Shown here piece by piece: positions 32,878-37,709 of a DNA stretch of 37,709 nucleotides. The DNA comes from Dehalococcoidia bacterium (lineage in GTDB: Bacteria > Chloroflexota > Dehalococcoidia > SM23-28-2 > HRBIN24). The position numbers were made by a program, and so were the translations under genes. Position 1 is the stretch's first letter. Each line of letters starts with the position of its first letter. Location: NCBI GenBank assembly GCA_032249735.1, contig JAVVHA010000017.1, positions 1 to 37,709 of the forward strand. The letters are read 5' to 3'. A model generated the notes under the pieces. It made no database searches, was not told where the DNA came from, and was given only the letters and a program-made list of their open reading frames with translations.

Positions 32878-33357
32878 CTAGCGGGCCCTCATCTTCTCAG
32901 CTGCGTACTGAATGGCCCGTACGATGTTGGCATATCCCGTGCAGCGACAGTAGTTGCCATCCAGGGCGTGAGCTATCTCCTCATGACTAGGGTTGGGGTT
33001 CCGCTGCAGAAGGTCGTAGGCAGCCATGATCATGCCAGGGGTGCAGAAGCCGCATTGTAAGCCGTGCCTCTCCCAGAAGGCCTCCTGCAGGGGATGGAGC
33101 TGCCCACCCTGGGCCAATCCTTCGATGGTGAGGATCTGGGAGTCATCGGCCTGCACCGCCAGCACAGTGCAGGACTTGATGGCCCGGCCGTCCATGATGA
33201 CGGTGCAGGCCCCGCATTGGCTGGTGTCACATCCCACGTGGGTGCCGGTGAGACCTAGAGTCTCCCGCAGGTAGTGGACTAGGAGGAGGCGGGGCTCCAC
33301 CTCATGCCGGTACTCCACCCCGTTGACCACCACGGTGATAGGGACCTTGTCAGCCAT
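32878..33357 (-). CDS. coxS: Cox-type molybdenum hydroxylase, 2Fe-2S small subunit (CoxS)
   Basis: A 159-aa electron-transfer subunit with two [2Fe-2S] clusters. The plant-type N-terminal cluster uses Cys43, 48, 51 and 63 ([12 protein letters not shown]). The C-terminal cluster near the molybdenum cofactor uses Cys102, 105, 137 and 139 (QCGFCTPG and NYCRCTGY). All eight ligands are present. AAGGAGGG stands before the ATG. It follows coxG by 12 bases and precedes coxL by 14. Confidence 0.96.
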   Translation of the reverse strand: MADKVPITVVVNGVEYRHEVEPRLLLVHYLRETLGLTGTHVGCDTSQCGACTVIMDGRAIKSCTVLAVQADDSQILTIEGLAQGGQLHPLQEAFWERHGLQCGFCTPGMIMAAYDLLQRNPNPSHEEIAHALDGNYCRCTGYANIVRAIQYAAEKMRAR

Positions 33358-33369
33358 GGCCTTCCCTCC

Positions 33370-33813
33370 TTAAGGCTGCGTCTCCAGCTCCCGGGCCAGG
33401 TTGGCGAAGAACTGGCGGGCCAGGATTTGGCTCGCCCCATGCAGGACGCGGGCCCCGAGGGAGGCCAAAAGCCCCGTTAGGTGTACATCCCCGGTGTAGG
33501 ATACCTTGGTGGTATCGCCATCTCCCTCCAGCTCAATGACCCCCTCGCCCTGCAGGCCGCCGGCGCGCCCCTGCCCCTGCATTTGCAGGCGCAGGCGACG
33601 CGGAGGCTCCCGCTGGCAGATCCGCAGCCGACCCTGAAAGGTGCCCTTTATGGGCCCGATGCTCACCTCTACCAGCCCCATGAACTCGTCTTCGCCCAGG
33701 GGCTCTAAGCTCTTGACGCCAAGTATGCACCGGGCCATGAGCTGGGGGTCGTTCAGGGCCCGCCACACCTGCTCTAGCGGCGCCGCGATGGTCTCCTCCC
33801 CACGCAGCTCCAC
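33370..33813 (-). CDS. coxG: CoxG-like SRPBCC family protein
   Basis: A 147-aa carbon monoxide dehydrogenase subunit G-type protein (START/SRPBCC fold). It begins VELRGEETIAAPLEQVWRAL, and continues with LNDPQLMARCILGVKSLEPL and a series of beta strands. CoxG is linked to membrane recruitment of the enzyme in Oligotropha; this is inferred here. An ATG exists at 33846, but it overlaps the -10 box TAAAAT of the promoter, whereas GTG 33813 follows GGAAAGGGGGG and matches the usual family start. It is the first gene of the cox operon. Confidence 0.85.
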   Translation of the reverse strand: MELRGEETIAAPLEQVWRALNDPQLMARCILGVKSLEPLGEDEFMGLVEVSIGPIKGTFQGRLRICQREPPRRLRLQMQGQGRAGGLQGEGVIELEGDGDTTKVSYTGDVHLTGLLASLGARVLHGASQILARQFFANLARELETQP

Positions 33814-33844
33814 GCCAGGCCCCCCTTTCCCAAGAATCGCCGAC

Positions 33845-33873
33845 ATTTTAGCCGCCGCCCTATGGGGCGTCAA
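33845..33873 (-). promoter_or_regulatory. Promoter of the cox operon
   Basis: On the minus strand TTGACG (33873-33868), a 17-base spacer and TAAAAT (33850-33845) match ten of twelve sigma-70 positions. Transcription would start near 33838, giving a leader of about 25 bases before GTG 33813. The -10 box contains the first two bases of an upstream ATG, so that ATG cannot be the start on this transcript. Confidence 0.7.
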
Positions 33874-33964
33874 GGCTGTCCTCTCTAGCCCCTTGGCCTG
33901 GATGCTGGTAGCCTCATGGTGGACGGGGGTAACCGTGCCAGGGCCAGATGTGAAGGTCCCGCCC

Positions 33965-34801
33965 ATGGAGATCGGCGGTCGCCTCTTTCGGTGGGGCGAA
34001 CGCACTTACATCATGGGTATCATCAACGCCACCCCTGACTCCTTCTCTGGAGACGGCGTGGGATACGATGTGGCTGCAGCCGTACGCCTGGCCCTACGCA
34101 TGCGGGAGGAGGGGGCGGACATCATCGATGTGGGCGGAGAGTCCACCCGCCCGGGTTACACGCCGGTGTCGGTTGAGGAGGAGCTGCGAAGGGTCATCCC
34201 GGTGATAAAGGCCCTGCGCCGCGAGGTGGACATCCCCATTAGCATAGACACCACCAAGGCACGGGTGGCTGGGGAAGCCATAGAGGCGGGGGCCTGCCTG
34301 GTCAACGATACCTCAGGGCTCCTGGGCGACGGGGAGATGGCGCGGGTGGTGGCCGCCTACGGCGTGCCGGTGGTGGTGATGCACAACCAGCGGGGACGCC
34401 CCTTCTCGGGGGTGGAGGAGGACGTCCTGCGCGGATGGCAGGAGGGCATGACGCGAGCCCTGGCTGCGGGGATACCTAGGGAGCGCATCATCGTCGACCC
34501 TGGCTTCAACTTCGGCTGGGAGCCTCAACAGGCCCTAGAGATGCTCAGGCGGCTGGGGAGTTTGCGGGAGGCCATAGGCAGACCCCTCCTTCTGGGGCCC
34601 TCCCGCAAGTCGGTCATTGGCCTAGTGCTGGGAGGTCTGCCTGTGGAGGAGAGGCTCGAGGGGACAGGGGCAGTGGTGGCCCTGGCCATCGCTCAGGGGG
34701 TGGACATGGTGCGGGTGCACGACGTCAAGGCCATGGCCCGTGTGGCCCGCATGGCCGACGCCGTAGTCCGTGGCTGGCATCCCCAGGAGGTAGAATCATG
34801 A
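33965..34801 (+). CDS. folP: Dihydropteroate synthase
   Basis: A 278-aa TIM-barrel enzyme condensing p-aminobenzoate with the pterin diphosphate in folate synthesis, the target of sulfonamides. Family motifs are IMGIINATPDSFSGDG, GADIIDVGGESTRPGYTPV, ISIDTTKARVA, LVNDTSG, VVMHNQRG, IIVDPGFNFG, LLGPSRKSVIG and VRVHDVKA. The frame is open far upstream over the cox promoter; ATG 33965 begins the conserved sequence. The ribosome site is weak. It overlaps the hotdog gene by ATGA at 34798. Confidence 0.96.
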   Translation: MEIGGRLFRWGERTYIMGIINATPDSFSGDGVGYDVAAAVRLALRMREEGADIIDVGGESTRPGYTPVSVEEELRRVIPVIKALRREVDIPISIDTTKARVAGEAIEAGACLVNDTSGLLGDGEMARVVAAYGVPVVVMHNQRGRPFSGVEEDVLRGWQEGMTRALAAGIPRERIIVDPGFNFGWEPQQALEMLRRLGSLREAIGRPLLLGPSRKSVIGLVLGGLPVEERLEGTGAVVALAIAQGVDMVRVHDVKAMARVARMADAVVRGWHPQEVES

Positions 34802-35199
34802 TCCCAGTGAGCCCCTTCATGGACTGGGTGGGAGCCCAGGCCCAGTGGATAGGTAACGACGGTGTACGCATTTCTCTCTCCCTGGCCCCTCACCATACCA
34901 ACCCCACGGGGGTGATGCACGGGGGCGTAGTGGCCACCTTGCTGGACGAGGCCGCCGCCCTGGCCGTGCGGCGGCGCTTAGACGAGCAGCCAGGCCATCT
35001 CTCCCCCCTCCTGCTGGTGGAGATGAACGTAAGCTTCATAGCTGGCGCCCGCCCAGGCGACGTCTTGGAGGTGGAGGGCAGGGTCCTGCACCTGGGGCGG
35101 CGGGTGGTCTTCGCCGAAGCGGAGGCACGGCGAGGCCAGGCCCTGGTGGCCAAGGGGAGGTTCACCTTCGTCCGGCAGCCTTCCCAGCCCGAGCAGTAG
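34798..35199 (+). CDS. PaaI-like hotdog-fold thioesterase
   Basis: A 133-aa single hotdog domain. The characteristic segment is NPTGVMHGGVVATLLDEAAA, with the HGG loop and the catalytic acidic Asp/Glu pair. VEMNVSFIAGARPGD and a terminal beta strand follow. PaaI-type proteins hydrolyse acyl-CoA thioesters; the physiological acyl group is not visible from sequence. It is coupled to folP by an ATGA overlap, without an obvious functional link. No terminator hairpin is seen in the 57 bases before the convergent surface-protein gene. Confidence 0.88.
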   Translation: MIPVSPFMDWVGAQAQWIGNDGVRISLSLAPHHTNPTGVMHGGVVATLLDEAAALAVRRRLDEQPGHLSPLLLVEMNVSFIAGARPGDVLEVEGRVLHLGRRVVFAEAEARRGQALVAKGRFTFVRQPSQPEQ

Positions 35200-35256
35200 C
35201 CGCGGCCCCATGACGCCGGGCTATCCCTCGCGGTGGCCCAGCGCCTTCTAAGGGCC

Positions 35257-37449
35257 TTAGGGGTCGTCCTTCTTCATGGCCTGGCCCATGCGGCTGGCGG
35301 CCAGGGCCATCGCCACGACCGCCCCTATGAAAATGCCCACGAAAGGCCAGAGCGATGTGCTTCCTGTGGAGGGTGCACCGCCACCCCTGGGTAATGCCGC
35401 TGGCAGGGTGGGCGACCCCTGGGCGGAAGAGGTGCTTGCCCCAGGCGGAGGAGTGCTGGGGTCAGGGCTCCCTGGATCAGAGGACAGGCCCGACGATGCG
35501 GTGGACGTAGCCTCTGCGGTGGGGGTGGACGTGGGCAACCAAGTGGGCGTGGGTGTCGGGGTAGGCGTTGACGTGGGAGTGGGCGTTGGCGTGGGAGTAG
35601 ACGTTGGCGTGGGAGTAGGCGTCGCGGAGGGGATGGGAGTGGGCGAGGGGGTTAGTGTGGCGGGAGGCGTCCAGGGGATCTCGGGCGTCCTGAAGTCCGG
35701 TGGGATGGTGGGTATGGGGGTAGGCGTTGGCGTGGGGGTAGGCGTTGGCGTGGGAGTAGGCGTTGGCGTGGGGGTAGGCGTTGGCGTGGGAGTAGGCGTT
35801 GGCGTGGGAGTAGGCGTTGGCGTGGGGGTGGGCTCGGCCTCCTGCTGCGTCTCGTAGGCGCCCACATCGCACTGCGGGCCCTGAGGCCGAGTTTCCCACC
35901 TTTGGTCGCTGGACACCGGACTTCCCATCAAGTCAGTGCAGTCGGTGACGGCGTCGATGGCTGGGCTCCCCGTCAGGAGGGCATGGGTATAGGTGGGCCC
36001 GCCGTTGTTGGCCAGGGGCCCCAGTGAGGAGCCCAGGGTTGGGTACACCGAGATGGGCGGGCCGCTCGTGGGCGGGTTGCAGCTGTCGTCATCGGCATGA
36101 TTGTCGCCCGCCGTATGGAGCTCGGAACCTGCGTCCAGCATGCACTCTGAGGCATTACCCGCCAGGAGGGAGTTTTTCAAACTTATGACAGGGGCAAGCA
36201 GGATGGGGACTTTGTTGCCCGTTATAGGGACGGCCCTGATCCCCAAGGATGGTTCAAAGATGTTGAGGTTTGCTATGGTTACAAACACCAGTTCCATCTC
36301 CGCGTCGCCCATAAGGAAGATAGTGTTATCGGAGATGGTGGTGTTTAGGGCGGCGACCCGTGTGCATCTCGCCGGTGGACAGCCTGGTCCTTCGTCGACA
36401 GCTTGCGCCCAGATGCCGCTCCCTACCTTCGCCACGTTTCCGGCAATGGTAGAGTGGCGTACCTCCACCAAGCTCCGCTCCCCGCCTTTCCGGATGGCAT
36501 CAGCGAAGATACCACCGCCAGCACCGGCTTGGTTGCCAGCGATGGTGGAGTCTTCCACCGTCACCGTACCAACCAAGTTGTAGATGCCCCCACCGGACCG
36601 AGGGGCCGAATTCTCTGAGACGACGGACGAAATGACCTGCAGCGTCCCCGGGTAGTTGAAGATGCCACCCCCGTCCGTGCGGATAGCCTCATTCCGTCGG
36701 ATGGTGCTCTCCTCGATGGTCATGTCGCCTATGTTAGCGATGCCGCCCCCGGCACCCGCAAGATTGGAGTATATGTCGCTACGAAAAATTCTTGCCATAC
36801 CTCTGTTCTCAATGCCGCCACCAGGAGCATTAGATGCCTCGTTTTCAAAGATGGCGCTGTTCTTAATTTCGGCGGTGGCCCCGCGGCCTATGTAGATGCC
36901 GCCTCCGACGCTGGTGTTGGACCTATTCTTGTGAATGCGGCTGCTCTTCACATCGAGGCTCGCGTTGACAAAATCACTATTGAAGATGCCGCCTCCCGCT
37001 TGCCCGCTCGTGTTACGTGCGATATCGCTGCCTTGGACAACCAATCGGCCCGCGTTGAAGATTCCTCCCCCTTGCCCTGTAACGGCAGAGTTCTCCGTGA
37101 TGGAGGTGCGGGTGATGATAGCCCAGCCTTGGGCATAAACACCGCCGCCATGAACTTGGGCGCCATTAGATGCGATGGTGCTGTCCTCAACGTTGAGCCT
37201 GCCCAGGCTGGCGATGGCACCACCTGCATAGCCGGCTACGTTCCCGCTCAACGTACCCTCCCTGATGGTCACCGTGCCACCGGCGTCGAAGAGCCCGCCG
37301 CCGTCCATTTTCACTGTGTTCTCTAAGATCTGGACCCTTGTAATGACCAGCGTTGCCCCGAAACCGTTAAATATGCCGCCGCCGTCACCATTGTAGACCT
37401 TGTTCATCGATATCGTGCTGTCGGTGACGGTTAGCGTGCCCGCGTTCAA
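35257..37449 (-). CDS. Membrane-anchored beta-helix surface protein with PT-rich stalk (start uncertain)
   Basis: A protein of 730 aa from the first usable start, TTG 37449. The N-terminal two thirds are right-handed beta-helix repeats of the form DSTIxxNxAxxxGGGIxN (about 20 copies). Then comes a choice-of-anchor-Q-like segment: [20 protein letters not shown], then [20 protein letters not shown] long Pro-Thr stalk (about residues 540-650) leads to a Ser/Gly-rich stretch and one membrane helix ([20 protein letters not shown]) with a KKDD tail. It is probably displayed on the cell surface, for adhesion or polysaccharide binding; that is inference. No signal peptide is visible because the 5' end is lost or broken. 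The middle of the gene is visibly more AT-rich than its neighbours. Confidence 0.8.
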   Translation of the reverse strand: MNAGTLTVTDSTISMNKVYNGDGGGIFNGFGATLVITRVQILENTVKMDGGGLFDAGGTVTIREGTLSGNVAGYAGGAIASLGRLNVEDSTIASNGAQVHGGGVYAQGWAIITRTSITENSAVTGQGGGIFNAGRLVVQGSDIARNTSGQAGGGIFNSDFVNASLDVKSSRIHKNRSNTSVGGGIYIGRGATAEIKNSAIFENEASNAPGGGIENRGMARIFRSDIYSNLAGAGGGIANIGDMTIEESTIRRNEAIRTDGGGIFNYPGTLQVISSVVSENSAPRSGGGIYNLVGTVTVEDSTIAGNQAGAGGGIFADAIRKGGERSLVEVRHSTIAGNVAKVGSGIWAQAVDEGPGCPPARCTRVAALNTTISDNTIFLMGDAEMELVFVTIANLNIFEPSLGIRAVPITGNKVPILLAPVISLKNSLLAGNASECMLDAGSELHTAGDNHADDDSCNPPTSGPPISVYPTLGSSLGPLANNGGPTYTHALLTGSPAIDAVTDCTDLMGSPVSSDQRWETRPQGPQCDVGAYETQQEAEPTPTPTPTPTPTPTPTPTPTPTPTPTPTPTPTPTPTPTPIPTIPPDFRTPEIPWTPPATLTPSPTPIPSATPTPTPTSTPTPTPTPTSTPTPTPTPTWLPTSTPTAEATSTASSGLSSDPGSPDPSTPPPGASTSSAQGSPTLPAALPRGGGAPSTGSTSLWPFVGIFIGAVVAMALAASRMGQAMKKDDP
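35546..35617 (+). repeat. Degenerate 18-bp tandem array, four units
   Basis: Four consecutive 18-base units (35546, 35564, 35582, 35600) follow the pattern GGCGTTGGCGTGGGAGTA with one to several changes. On the minus strand they encode Thr-Pro repeats of the stalk. This array is more diverged than the one at 35723. Confidence 0.8.
35723..35830 (+). repeat. 18-bp tandem array, six near-identical units
   Basis: Six consecutive copies of GGCGTTGGCGTGGGRGTA fill exactly 108 bases. They differ only at unit position 15 (pattern G, A, G, A, A, G), plus a G for the last base of the final copy. On the minus strand they encode uninterrupted Thr-Pro repeats. The 18-base identity exceeds what the TP code needs, so the array arose by unit duplication. 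Confidence 0.9.
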
Positions 37450-37692
37450 GATCCCGGCACCGCCCAGCTCAGCGGTGTTACGCCTGATGGTGACCCGAGT
37501 GAGGGTCAGGCCGCCCTCGTTATAGATGCCACCTCCCCGGACTATGCCACCGGCGCTTTGATCCTCGATAGTGGTGTCCGTGATGTCGACAGTGCCGGAT
37601 GTCTCGTTATAGAGGCCAGCGCCTAGAATGGCGAAATTGCCCCGTATAACCGCCTGGGGGTCGTGTAAGGAATTATGTGTAGGAGTCTGTGT
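37450..37692 (-). other. Coding-like 5' extension of the surface-protein gene, ended by an in-frame TAA
   Basis: The reading frame of the beta-helix gene stays open from 37449 up to 37692 and still encodes beta-helix repeats ([45 protein letters not shown]). No ATG, GTG or TTG occurs in this stretch, and an in-frame TAA lies at 37695-37693 (minus strand). A run of seven G lies at 37698-37704, and the window ends at 37709. The true start is therefore missing: through a frameshift, a nonsense mutation, or sequence error near a contig edge. Confidence 0.6.
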
Positions 37693-37709
37693 TTAATGGG
37701 GGGGCACGA

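Noticed and set aside
35248-35260. CTAAGGGCCTTAG palindrome as a terminator for folP-thioesterase or the surface gene
   Set aside because: The stem is only six base pairs with a one-base centre and no T tract; it mostly comprises the stop codon region of the surface-protein gene.
35723-35830. Possible CRISPR array from regular repeats
   Set aside because: The 18-base units are contiguous without unique spacers and lie in frame inside a coding gene as Thr-Pro codons; no cas gene is present.

Overview
The window is a dense, GC-rich bacterial chromosome segment of mostly core genes. No CRISPR array, insertion sequence, prophage or defence island is visible, and no stretch over 300 bases lacks a gene. 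The gene set points to a free-living bacterium that makes lysine and peptidoglycan (alr, lysA, an LCP ligase). A form II Cox molybdenum hydroxylase operon, a PT-rich beta-helix surface protein with a choice-of-anchor-Q-like end, and the rpmH-rnpA-yidD-(beta-propeller)-yidC-khpB order together suggest a Chloroflexota relative. That placement is inference: there is no rRNA gene here to confirm it. Many housekeeping genes start with GTG or TTG, including rpmH, rnpA, rpsP, hrcA, ribBA and ribH.

Layout. 1-1176: the end of a probable phosphotriesterase-like hydrolase, an endonuclease III-like glycosylase and an SCP2 protein. 1180-4209 (minus strand): an unknown 160-aa protein, alr and an LCP protein, apparently one operon. 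4264-8606 (plus): a consensus promoter followed by rpmH, rnpA, yidD, a beta-propeller lipoprotein, yidC, khpB and a PfkB-type kinase, closely packed or overlapping. 8582-12309 (minus): speD, then a lactamase-fold hydrolase, lysA and holB as an operon. 12376-16836 (plus): a second lactamase-fold hydrolase, ribE, ribBA, ribH, an alpha/beta hydrolase and a DUF488 protein. 16833-18575 (minus): a TPP-dependent enzyme. 18689-21139 (plus): ffh, rpsP, khpA and rimM. 21167-22462 (minus): rho. 22553-26137 (plus): promoter, perfect CIRCE operator, hrcA, grpE, dnaK and an intrinsic terminator. 26196-27438 (plus): a UbiA prenyltransferase and two tRNA-Arg genes. 27524-33873 (minus): a coxG-S-L-M-D-E operon with a visible promoter. 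33965-35199 (plus): folP and a hotdog thioesterase. 35257 to the right edge (minus): a large beta-helix surface protein whose 5' end looks broken.

Functional themes. Protein export and insertion are represented by ffh, yidC, yidD and the propeller lipoprotein. RNA handling is represented by rnpA, khpA, khpB, rimM and rho. Riboflavin synthesis fits the flavin need of the Cox-type enzyme. Heat-shock control is read directly from CIRCE and hrcA.

The most unusual observations are: an SRP GTPase (Ffh) whose normally near-invariant DTAGR motif reads DTFGC; a BamB-like lipoprotein embedded in the yidC operon; a DUF488 gene with no standard start codon; and the surface-protein gene with two 18-bp tandem arrays and an in-frame stop upstream of coding-like sequence. 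I do not see a clearly new multi-gene system.
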